This document shows, piece by piece, positions 54,600-64,000 of a DNA stretch of 64,000 nt. Source of the DNA: Ascidia mentula (lineage: Eukaryota; Chordata; Ascidiacea; Phlebobranchia; Ascidiidae); NCBI GenBank assembly GCA_947561715.1, contig OX387200.1:6636501-6700500 (forward strand), given 5' to 3'. The first letter of the stretch is position 1. The number at the start of each line of letters is the position of its first letter. Both the position numbers and the translations under genes were made by a program. The notes under the pieces were generated by a model, which saw only the letters and a program-made list of their open reading frames with translations, was not told the DNA's origin and made no database searches.

Positions 54600-55916
54600 C
54601 TTCCTAGTGAACTCCGCTGTTAAAACCCAAACATGAGGTTGTTAATTCTACAGTCAGTCTGTGCTGATATACAGGGGCGGTGAAAGGTCACTTTCCATCC
54701 TAATTTCATTTGTTTCACCCCATCCATTGCACAATATTTCAACAATAAAAGTTGTGATTCGCTGTTCAACACACTGCTGCTGCTGTGGATACCAGGGTTT
54801 TTTTGGCGCACCGGATTTCGAACCGAAATTGTCCTGGACAAAAATATTGATCAGCTTTTCTATTTGATAAATGGGTAGGGCGAAAACAAACAAGTTTGGC
54901 ACCTACTGAACGCTGCTTGCGCGCTACAAGACATATACATGTTTTCCAGTCTTAATATTTGCAGCAATGACCAGAATAAGTAACGAATAAAAATTACTTT
55001 AACTTAGGTGGTTTAGCTTTCTGGTTTGCTACACGTAAACCAGAGACTATTTTAAGGACTCGGAAATCATGCATCACCTCAAGTGTTTTCCTGTCGCAAC
55101 GGCGCCTGAATGCAATGTTTTATGATAAATAAGTGAATCGGAAATACTTGAAATCACTTCACAAACATTTATCGATACGCATGACTTGGTACCGAGGTTG
55201 GTGCGAGCAAATTTTGGTCGAGCGCACAAAGGTTTGTTTGCGCTGAAATCATCCATGTCAAATGCAAGCAACAATACTGCATGAGCTAACGTATAGGGTG
55301 CACAATTCAAACTTCCTACTTGATCCATGGTCGACAACAATTACCCTGTTACAAATACAGGTAAATCCCCGCATGATAGCTCCTGCAGCAGAGCACCACA
55401 AAACCTATAGCACGTTGGCCTCTTTTACCAGAACAAAACCTAATCTACGATAAAATACGATACCGATTTGTTTTCACCGTTCTTGCCCTAGTTGCAGCGA
55501 TCAGCAACTTCGCGCAAACATGTTTGCTGACCTACGTAACGCTTCACTGGACTTAACGCTTGAACTGTGGTCAGCCAACATATACCAGCATTACAAAGAT
55601 CAGTTCACTGGACTTAACGCTTGAACTTTCGGCAGTGAGCAGATACCAACTTTACAGAGGTCATTCTTTTGCCACGAGAAAGCCACTTTAAGTCGACTAA
55701 AACAATTCCGTTGACCTCACCATAGGAATTGTGCTTTTTGGTATATTCACATTGCTTTGTCTGGAAAATTAGTGTAGAGATATAATGAAAACCTCCTTAT
55801 TATGTGGATATTTGACAACAACACTTTTCTTGAAGTTTGGAACCTCGAAAGCATTTATCGTCACAAATCAGCAAATCCACTTTTAGCAAAACTAAAGCAT
55901 TAACTATATGTTTTAC
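54600..55916. other. Intergenic
   Basis: No gene recognised. The stretches at 55543-55563 and 55603-55623 (TTCACTGGACTTAACGCTTGA) are a short direct repeat. About 55490-55530 resembles the AACTTCGCGCAAACATGTTT part of the duplicated flanks at 41.4 and 51.25 kb. Exons 3 and 4 expected for copy 5 are not found here. Confidence 0.5.
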
Positions 55917-56836
55917 TGGTTTTCGACATGTGACTGTGATATGATCTCCCTGCTGGGGTGATAATGCTCGCCAATCTGAAAAGAGACCATTCGTTCATTT
56001 CGCGCATTTGGTGTAGGACGCTCCTGTACCACGCATCTTCATCTCGTGTCATCAAAATGATCTGAACAAATGTAAACATAATATTGTCTCGGTTTATCAC
56101 TGCATAATTATATTTAGTGAAAAAGGTTTGTAAGGCTGCGAAGCCTAGCAGGATCAACTACATTTTTCTGACATGTTAAAACCAGATTTTAAATAGCTTC
56201 CGTTGAGGTTTGAACTCACGGCCCTGGGCTAACCAGGCTGATCCAGCTAGACTACAATGCTTGGGCTGTGAAGCCAGTAAACCTAATGATCGCGATACCA
56301 TAGCTGTGATCGCCATATAAGGACCTGCGAAGTGGGGCGATCATGTTAATCATTCGTTTGCATGAAATATTTCTGCGTTTCGTGAAATGCGTTGATATTG
56401 TAACTCCAGTTTAATCAAATACATATCTTAACAACATAAAATGGAAACCTTAGCTTTGAAACACAGAGCCAATTTCTCATCGGCCTGTAGACATGTCTGC
56501 GTGACTATATACTACCTCATGGTACCTGCAATATCAGTTGTCTATACTTATTGTAACATGTTAATAATTTTTATTTTTTCGTACTTTGGCATCGGGAAAT
56601 GCTTCGTAGATTAGTTCCCAGAGGTAGTTCACCGGACCATCAACAACTGCATCTATGTCCTTGTACATATTCTGAAAAATTTGATTGCTTCCGCCTGTTT
56701 TAAATATCTCCTTCCATTCCTTGTTATGGTAGGAACCGTGTTCCAGAAAGTCGTACACATTATATCCAAGTTTTGTTAAAGCAGCGTTCATAGACTTGGT
56801 GCCTGTTTTACACAATCCGGCTACAATGATTTTCAT
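55917..56836 (-). pseudogene. Sulfotransferase-like copy 5, exons 1-2 only
   Basis: Exon 1 is 56585-56836 (MKIIVAGLCKTGTKSMNAAL) and exon 2 is 55917-56061 (ILMTRDEDAWYRSVL, with TPAGRSYHSH). Both are open and closest to copy 2. I find no exon 3 or 4 in the following 1.3 kb, so the membrane tail is missing and the gene is truncated. Intron 1 holds a SINE copy. Confidence 0.7.
56130..56350. repeat. tRNA-like SINE copy in intron 1 of copy 5
   Basis: Contains GAGGTTTGAACTCACGGCCC (box B-like GGTTTGAAC), AGGCTGATCCAGCTAGAC, GGGCTGTGAAGCCAGTAAAC and GACCTGCGAAGTGGGGCGAT. Same family as 49.6 and 50.6 kb. Confidence 0.65.
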
Positions 56837-57499
56837 ATCGTCTGCCCTTGCTCTGACGTTGACGTTGCAGATATTCGGCCAGCAATAAATGTTGTCTGCG
56901 TTAATAATTGACAATAGTCAAGTAAAAAAGTTTACAAATTCATGACAATGAAATTGGCTTTCACGATGCGCTGCGACGAATAAAATGCTTTGGAAGGCGA
57001 AATCATCAGCCTATTAGTTTCAACAATGCCTTTGACACACAAACGCGATAATTAACATCGTATTAATATTTGATAATCTTTATGTGTTTATATTCCGAAT
57101 GTCGTAGCAAACAATAAGAATATAACTGTTGATGCATTGTATATCCTCCAACAGCAGTGTACGATGGAAAGGAAAATTCCAAAACTCGTCCATCACAAGA
57201 AACGGTGGCTTAATAAAAACAACAAGTGCTCACCGCGCGCCACCACCAGAGAACTGCAGGGCTTGCCAATGATTACTTCGCCCGTGAGTACCTTAACCAA
57301 TCAACGTACCACACGTCTGCCACGCAAACACGACTGCTCCAGCGAATCAAATTAAACTGTGAAAAGGTGAAAAAAATACTGATACATACTAAATGTGCAG
57401 CAAAACAACTAAGAAAAATGTATGAATTAAAGTGCATAGACGTAAAGTGAAAACAAAGAAAGCAACAAAATATGCGTAAAACAAAACGAACAAATTCGT

Positions 57500-58790
57500 T
57501 TACACATATACCCGTACTTTCAATACATCCGCGTTGTGTTGCCTGAATTTTAGTTTAAGGACAGTTTCGTTCATCGGATGCTTGCTCCAGTTGTGTGCGA
57601 TCTCAACACCGAACTGAACACGATCTGCATCAAATAATAATCTGTGTACATAAGCCATTGTATGCCTCACTGAGTGCAGTAATTCCCAACATTTTTGTGG
57701 TTGCGTACCACTTGGAGGTAAATCTATTTCGACGCGTACCACCCAGTTGAGAGTGACAAAGTTACCTAGGGGATGAAGTAACAAACATTTTGAGATCACT
57801 TACAATTTTTCAATTCGAATTATATCCGCGGAAAGTTCCACGAGTACCACCTGGAATGCCGCCACACACCACAAATGGCACGCGTAACACCGGTTGGGAA
57901 AGAAAAAAACATGCATCTCACGAGCTTTTCGGATTACTCCAGCTATCTTGCGTCCAGTAGGGGTGATGACTCTTGCCACAGTGTATAGAAGGTGGTTGTC
58001 CACGTTGGCTAGTTGACGAATAAAGCTTTTCACCCATACCTCCTCGTCATCTCGAATCGTTAATATAATCTGCGTCATTTGAGCAATTGGAAATTGATTG
58101 AAATAAATTCTACGTTAATTGTTCGAACATAAGTATAATCAAGTGATGACACCTTCAAAACAGTGGTCATCTGTACGCAGCTTACACAATTCATATTATT
58201 GGCTCCACTTTGCTGATCATTTGACAATTGTGACACACGACCTGACACCGCATATAATTGAGCATTGCTTAGCCATTGCGTTTCCACCTTGTTTTCTCCG
58301 TCAGGTTGCACCTATTTTGGTGCCCAACGGATGACGGTGATTGTATCGTCACCACAAAGTGGAAGTCTTTGTTTGGCCGTTTGGTCAGAAAAGTCGTCTG
58401 ATAGTCGCATTAGCTGCACTGCTGAGACCTTATTGATCAAAACAGTTGCCATCTGTCTGCAGCTCACAGAGAAGTATAATTGTTTGTAACTTGATATATA
58501 ACTTACTATGAAGCATATAAACGACTGAACCATATTACCTTGGCTTCCGGAAACGCTTCGTGAATTTCCTTCCAAATATAGAAACCCTGTGTGTCGACAA
58601 CCACATCCACATTCTCATACATTTCTCTGAACAAACCAATACTTCCCCCCGTTGTTAAAATCTCCTTCCATTCTTTTTCATGGTAGTAGCAATTTTCAAA
58701 AAAATCAAAAACACTGTAACCCAGAATTTCTAGCGCTTCGTGCAGTGACTTGGTACCCGTTTTACAAAATCCAGCCACGATAACCTTCAT
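57500..58790 (-). pseudogene. Sulfotransferase-like copy 6, lacking exon 4
   Basis: Exon 1 is 58539-58790 (open, 84 codons, nearly identical to copy 1) and exon 2 is 57922-58069. Exon 3 lies at about 57517-57640 and retains FGVEIAHNWSKHPMNETVL and KFRQHNADV. The usual acceptor for exon 3 gives a different phase from copies 1 and 4 (two extra bases), so the splice would shift frame. Intron 2 contains an inserted hAT-like element. No exon 4 is found downstream. Most likely non-functional. Confidence 0.7.
57675..57905. mobile_element. hAT-like short insertion in intron 2 of copy 6
   Basis: The homologous intron in copies 1 and 3 lacks this segment. It starts CAGTAATTCCCAACATTTTT and ends with the inverse-like CACGCGTAACACCGGTTGGG, an arrangement like hAT (Charlie-type) ends. 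The right terminus appears truncated, and no clear 8-bp duplication is seen. Confidence 0.55.
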
Positions 58791-59574
58791 ATTACAGCTT
58801 TCTAATCTAATGTAGTTGATTTGTATGTTTGATATTGCTAATCACATAAAAACTTCACCATCAGAGCGTATGCTGGTATACTCAGTAGGAGTTGGTTAGT
58901 ATCGATACTTAGGGCTTGTTGCACCATGACTAAATCTCCTACTTCAGTTGCGTATCTATCATATGTAGGTCATGCAGAACAGTGGTTCACAAAGTTGCGT
59001 TTAGAGTAAAAATAAATATTGGACTCTACAAGAACTCGTCAGCACTGTAAGAGGCTGACTGGTCACTTTTGGTTGTATACCTTTCCAAACAATACAACAT
59101 CGCAAAAGTGTAAAGGTACATGTTACACTTAATTTTCTAATTGCATTGTTTTTTACTGCTCGTGATAGAGCTACTTGCTCTCAAACAGTTTGTTGTGACG
59201 TATCAAAGATGGATGGAAGTCATACATGGAACGTGGTTTAATTAGTTTGCAAGCAGTACTGTAATGGACTGATTTTTAAATACGTTAGTTATGGTTTCTT
59301 TTGCATTGTTATGCTTCCTTTTACACAATTGTGAAATGTCACCATGTGTCAGCTGGTCTGGTATGAAAGACAATGTGGTTGTCCTGCAGGTTTGTTGGGT
59401 TCAGTGGTTTTGTATTGCCAAAATGTGTTATGGTATTTCGCCCAAAGAAACAAATCATCATAAAATATCACAAAAACCGAAAAGAAATGTCAAAACTAAC
59501 AACACTGAAACCTTCCATGTACATCATTGAACCACACGAACTTACAACAAATAACGGGTATTTCACATCAGCAC
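58791..59574. other. Intergenic, duplicated from the copy 1 upstream region
   Basis: 58860-59400 matches 46970-47480 with small indels. No gene recognised. Confidence 0.6.
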
Positions 59575-60700
59575 CCAAAATATCAGTACAACTGCTAAAA
59601 TCAAAAATAAAAACAAAACTACTTTTGCTTCGAAAATCATTTTTACCATGACTGGATTTTCTTCAGCGGCATCTTAAAACAACGTAGAATTTACGTTTTT
59701 TCTCGGAAATGGAACGTCGGGCACTTCAACTCCAAGAAACTTGCAAAGTGGATCCCATCCTTCTTTTACACGAAACACCAGCAGTTTGTCTTTTGGTGCG
59801 TTCTTAACAAATGCATGTATGTTACATACTGTTTAAACCAAAGTTTACGAAGATAAATCGTGTACCTGTAACACATCAGTGTTATGTTGTCGGTATTTCA
59901 CCCTGAGAACTGTTTCGCTGACTGGTTGCGCACTCCAGTTAAAAGGAAACCAACCTCCGCCAGCAACAATGTTTAGAGAGGTTTTAAAAAAACACATAAA
60001 AAGTGTTTCAAACGAAACTTATTTCCAACGCTGCTATGTGTAAAGCGAAAATTACTGTGACAGATGTAGAATAAGCACTTACCTAATAAAAAATTCCTAT
60101 TCAATGAGCCGGGTTTATGACATTATTTTGTTACTAATAAACCACAAAAATAATTCTCAAAACAAGCAAACCCCCAAACACAATATAACGTAGTTGTACA
60201 AAAATTATTGAATATCTAATAGAACAGATATCTATTTACTTTCTCGTTTAAACAATTGAGTGACTTTGTTTCCAGTTGGAGTGAAAGTTTGGGCAAATCT
60301 AAGCATCCATGCCTCATTATGACTGCGAAGCAAACGCACATAACTCTTCACCCACTCTGATTCGTCACGTGTTGTCAAAATAATCTGTATTAATTATAAT
60401 ATTTTCATTAAGTTTTAACTTACTATAAACACATACATTATACCACCTTGGCCTCCGGAAAAGCTTCATATATTTCTTTCCAGAAGCAAAATACTGGCCT
60501 TCCAACAACTGCATCCACATTCTCGTACATCTTCCTGAATATAGTTCAGTACCGCCACCAGTGGTTAAGATTTCCATCCATTCCTTGTTGTGATAATACT
60601 CATGATCCAAGAAGTCATACACGCTATAACCAAGTTCGTTAAGAGCTGCATGCATTGATTTAGTTCCAGTTTTGCTAAAACCCGCCACGATCACTTTCAT
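59575..60700 (-). pseudogene. Sulfotransferase-like copy 7, several lesions
   Basis: Close to copy 4. Exon 1 (60448-60700) begins MKVIVAGFSKTGTKSMHAAL but has a two-base insertion at GGTEL, shifting the frame. Exon 2 (about 60229-60382) is open (ILTTRDESEWVKSYV). Exon 3 (about 59868-59970) keeps FPFNWSAQPVSETVLRVKYR, but its acceptor AG has become AA. Exon 4 (about 59575-59803) has an in-frame TAA where copy 4 has TTTGAAGAT. At least three independent inactivating changes. Confidence 0.85.
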
Positions 60701-60703
60701 TTT

Positions 60704-61243
60704 GTGGATTTTTCTGAGCAATACAATGATAACCATTTCCTTAAGAAGATAACTGACGGTTTTATTTATCTTCAATATACCAACAAAATAGCCAATGCAA
60801 TAGTTGACTTCCTCGGCCTTCAAAACAGTTATCAAAGGAAATTCGCAGGTGTGTCGCCCACTTCACACAAGGCAACACACACCTATGTCTTTTCTTTGGC
60901 ACCAACAAACTGGACACCTGTTTCCTCTGGAGGACCTCTGGAGGAACCAACATTAAAACGATCTAACGTTGTTTGCCGTATCACGTGTTCTTTAGGTTCG
61001 ACATTAGATGGCCAGTCAAGACGAAACCTTGTCACGAGACTCAAGGAGCACATGACGAGCCCTTCTTCGGATGTTTGTCAACATCTTGTGGCTAAACCAA
61101 CGCAAAAGGTCGGCTTTAAGAACCCAACATTCCTTGGACAGATTGAAGGGAAACGGCGCCTCTCTTATTTGAAAACAATTTACATTCAAAAATTTCAGCC
61201 GCTGTTAAATGCCTCTGTGCCATTACAACATTTTAACATATAA
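60704..61243 (+). pseudogene. Penelope-like retroelement, GIY-YIG 3' fragment
   Basis: An open frame of about 180 codons ends at a stop at 61241-61243. Its C-terminal half has SNVVCRITCSLGSTLDGQ, RRNLVTRLKEHMTSPSSDV and LKTIYIQKFQPLLNAS, the layout of the GIY-YIG endonuclease domain at the end of Penelope-like elements (C-x-C-x-Y-I-G-x-T-x-R-x-L-x-x-R-x-x-E-H). The YIG core reads LDG here. No reverse transcriptase is present, so it is a 5'-truncated relic. It starts 4 bases from the start codon of copy 7 in head-to-head orientation. Confidence 0.6.
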
Positions 61244-61249
61244 ACCTCC

Positions 61250-63213
61250 TTTGTTCGTCATGTATTTTATAACATTTTTAATATTTTATCGTGCACAGTG
61301 CATTTAATTTGTTTTTTTACCCATTGTTTTTATCACTTCCAGCACAGGCAACTCTGTTCGGCTTCTAATCTCAACAATTGCGATTCTCCTACTTCCCCAG
61401 TTTTTTACTTGTCGCAACGTCACGGTACCATTTTGTCGGTTCGCCTTCATTGTTCATTGCAAATAATTGTAGCACAACAATCGAAAGTGTAGCATGAAGT
61501 TCTCAACTATGGCACTGACTATTTTGTTTGGATTGCTTCTTAATGTGTTACAAACAACTTCAAGATTTTGTGAGCTGCTTGCAGATAGCCACTCTTTCGA
61601 CCTATAAGGTCTCAACAGTGCACCTTTGTAAGGCTTTGGACAATTTTGTCAGCCAATATCCAGGCAAAGACTTCCACTTATAGGCCGGCGCATTGGCCAT
61701 CTGTATGCAGCTCACAAAATTCAGATTATTTTACGTGAATTATTGTGACAATGGGCCTGACAGCACTATTGGTTTACCTCTTTTGGACCATAGTGTTTCC
61801 AACTCGTTTCTCTCAATGGTTGTACCTAGTTTGGGCAAAACGGATGACTAAAACGGATGAATGTAAAGTCACAACAAAGAGGAATTCTTTCCTTTTTCTG
61901 ATTTGCTTGAAAATTTTAGTATTTTTTATACACGGAGTATGGAACTATGTATGAATTATTTCTAGCTTTTTCATACGGAACTTCAACAGATTAAATGTCA
62001 CAATTGCTTGGGAGTTTCGCTCCCACAAGGTCGGGACGAAAGGTGTTCATCAAAATTACAGTTAAGTTTACACGCGGGTCGTACAACACTTTCCTACAGC
62101 TAATTATGCAGTAAGCTGTATAAGTGCTATACACCAAAATTCTCTTCACTGGTAAATTGGCACGATTGAAAAACTCTGATTCACTAATTTCTTTTCAGAC
62201 ACGAGCTTTCGCAAATACTCATCGTCTTGACTGCTGTAATTTCCAACTGCTGCAACCGCGGAAAGGATTTAGGTTTTGTTGCTCGTGATGATGAAATGCT
62301 CTTTTGAGCTCTCTTGCTTGAGGAAATCAACTGTTTATGTTAGCGATCTTTCGCGAATTCTCTTCGCTTTATCAACTGTAAATTCCCAATTGCCTCAATC
62401 GCAGAAATGCTTTCCGATTTATTTGAATATTCGAACTAAGGCTTTTGATCATGAAAAAAACTGCCAGCCCTAATGAGTCATGCAAGATAAACTTTCCTGC
62501 AGCAGCAACCGTAATCAAGTTTCCTACAAGTAAGGAAACCAGATTCGTTTAGCGTGATAACAAAATGCATTCGAAGGTAACTGAGCAAGATTTCTAGGTT
62601 TATGAATTCAGAAAATATTTGTAGGCACACCACTCTCATTTTCTGCAGGATTTTATTTGTAGTAGTTCTGAAGTTCAAAAGTTTAACAATGAATCACATT
62701 GCGTAGATGAGGTATTCGAGTCTGAGTAAAGTTAAACTTAGTTTACAAATTTGCAATTATAGTAAAAGAACATAAGTCCAAACACTTAACAAAAATAAAA
62801 TGCTTACACTCGAGTCGTGCAAGACAAACTTTCCTACTGCCAATTATACAGGTAAGTGTTATGCACCAAATTTACGTTTTCTGGAATTCTTCTAGCTCAA
62901 TGGGCTGTAAAACTGCTGCAACAGCAGAGGGACTTTCCGTTTTGCTGCTCGTGATGCCAAATATTTTTTCAGCTCCTTGAGGAAAAGAATTGTTTATGAA
63001 CGTGATGTTTAACTGGTTGAGCTCAACAAAGTGCAAACGCGACTGCACTGATCGCCTGTGCTTCGAAGTGAGCAAGCTTTTCGGCCAACCCAGCAACAAG
63101 TTGCAACAATCTGCAACAAGCTGAACAGATTGAGCTGAAGAAGTTTACAGCAGATGAAACAAGTTTTTTTTTAACAGGTTTGATGCAATTCGACAACGCT
63201 TAATACGTACAGA
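61250..63213. other. Intergenic with repeat fragments
   Basis: 61590-61880 is a solo copy of the intron-1 repeat of copies 1, 3 and 6. About 62200-62350 and 62885-63010 share AACTGCTGCAAC, GCTGCTCGTGATG (or GTTGCTCGTGATG) and GCTC...TTGAGGAAA, a diverged direct repeat about 690 bases apart. No gene recognised. Confidence 0.5.
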
Positions 63214-63249
63214 ATGCTTAACATTGTATTCCTCAGAAACATCGAAAAA

Positions 63250-63723
63250 ATGAAAGTGATCGTGGCGGGTTTTAGCAAAACTGGAACTAAATCAATGCAT
63301 GCTGCTCTTAACGAACTTGGTTACAGTGTGTATGACTTCTTGGATCATGAGTATTATCACAACAAGGAATGGATGGAAATCCTAACCACTGGTGGCAGTA
63401 CTGAACTATTCAGAAAGATGTACAAGAATGTGGATGCTGTCACAGGAATTCCTAGTTTTTGCTTTTGGAAAGAAATCCATGAAGCTTTTCCAGATGCCAA
63501 GGTAATTTGTTCTTTACTTCCGATATTTCTTAAAACCACACACTTGAAGGAAATTGAAGTAAAAATATTATATTTCAGATTATTTTAACAACACGTGACG
63601 ATACAGAGTGGGTGAAGAGTTTTATGCGTCAGGTTCACAGTTTTAACGATGACTGGATGTTCAGACTCGCCAAAACTTTCTCACCAACTGGATACAAACT
63701 TGCCCGGGCGTTAAAACTTGAAA
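63250..63723 (+). CDS. Sulfotransferase-like copy 8, plus strand, exons 1-2
   Basis: The only plus-strand member. Exon 1 is 63250-63501 (MKVIVAGFSKTGTKSMHAAL, ending EAFPDAK at a GTAATT donor) and exon 2 is 63579-63723 (ILTTRDDTEWVKSFMRQV, FSPTGYKLARAL, phase 1 donor GTCTTT). Both are open and closest to copies 4 and 7. Beyond exon 2, expected plus-strand exons 3 and 4 are replaced by inverted and forward pieces of other copies (see next entry), so the gene is probably truncated or chimeric; the window ends before this can be settled. Confidence 0.65.
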
Positions 63724-63734
63724 GTCTTTTACAG

Positions 63735-64000
63735 GAAATACCAGCAGTTTGTCTTTATCCTTAACAAATACAAAATTGTGTAAGTTCTATTTCAAATAAC
63801 TTTACGAAATGTGCACTGGTAAATCGCATCTCATATTCTATAAACTAACCGCTAAAACCTTCGCAATTGACCGATTTGGTATAACAAAGTATATATTGAC
63901 AAATCGTGTACCTGCAACACATTCGTGTTATGTTGTCTATATTTCACCCATTGAAAGAATATCGCGACTCAAGTTTCGACAACACAATTATTACGTTCAA
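63735..64000. other. Mosaic of sulfotransferase exon fragments
   Basis: 63741-63767 (ACCAGCAGTTTGTCTTTATC) matches the minus-strand start of exon 4 of copies 4 and 7. 63895-63947 (GTGTACCTGCAACACATTCG) matches minus-strand exon 3. From about 63950 (GAAAGAATATCGCGACT) it matches plus-sense exon 3 of copy 2. Three fragments in two orientations lie within 270 bases. Confidence 0.75.

Noticed and set aside
57137..57355. 72-codon basic plus-strand frame downstream of copy 6
   Set aside because: No family, splice or repeat support; it sits where exon 4 of copy 6 would be expected on the other strand, but is unrelated.

Overview
This is a stretch of invertebrate animal nuclear DNA. Genes are split by short introns with canonical splice sites, the base composition is AT-rich, and old transposons and local duplications are abundant. 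Recognisable host genes are a mitochondrial phosphate carrier (two tandem copies), a PCTP-type START-domain protein, a secreted EGF-repeat protein and a tandem family of small sulfotransferase-like proteins. My best guess is a tunicate, perhaps an ascidian such as Ciona. That is inferred from gene style and the sulfotransferase expansion and is not proven by any marker.

Layout. 1-5.6 kb: the end of a Maverick/Polinton (adintovirus-like) element. All genes lie on the minus strand: major capsid protein (cut by the window edge), basic core protein, penton-like protein, small membrane protein, broken integrase, broken conserved ORF, second core-type protein, packaging ATPase with a damaged Walker A motif, and a BIR-domain (IAP-like) gene. 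5.75-8.9 kb: tandem repeats (26 bp, 20 bp and about 185-190 bp periods). 9.35-10.13 kb: a non-autonomous hAT-type transposon with an 8-bp target-site duplication. 11.6-14 kb: an element with roughly 160-bp inverted ends enclosing a multi-exon SGNH-hydrolase gene. 14.9-20.2 kb: two tandem SLC25A3-like phosphate carrier genes. 22.2-27 kb: a START-domain gene with a predicted membrane N-terminus. 28.6-34.5 kb: a secreted EGF-like gene and a decayed duplicate of its 3' end. 35.7-40.5 kb: 3.3 copies of a 1.46-kb tandem repeat. 41.5-44.6 kb: a transposon carrying a ubiquitin-protease remnant and a Harbinger/PIF transposase fragment; its approximate empty site is visible about 10 kb away. 40.6-64 kb: nine copies of a sulfotransferase-like gene (Sulfotransfer_4 type), eight on minus and one on plus. 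Only some are intact. They share a four-exon plan and end in a single membrane-spanning helix.

The sulfotransferase cluster grew by block duplication. Three sequence classes are interleaved, introns and flanks are duplicated with the exons, and several copies have clear frameshifts, stops or lost exons. Tail-less copies, tRNA-like SINEs, a hAT-like insertion and a Penelope-like fragment sit inside or between them.

No rRNA gene, functional tRNA gene or CRISPR array was recognised. Splice models were made by eye from phase and GT/AG sites. Exon ends should be good to a few bases where stated, but 5' and 3' untranslated regions are not defined.
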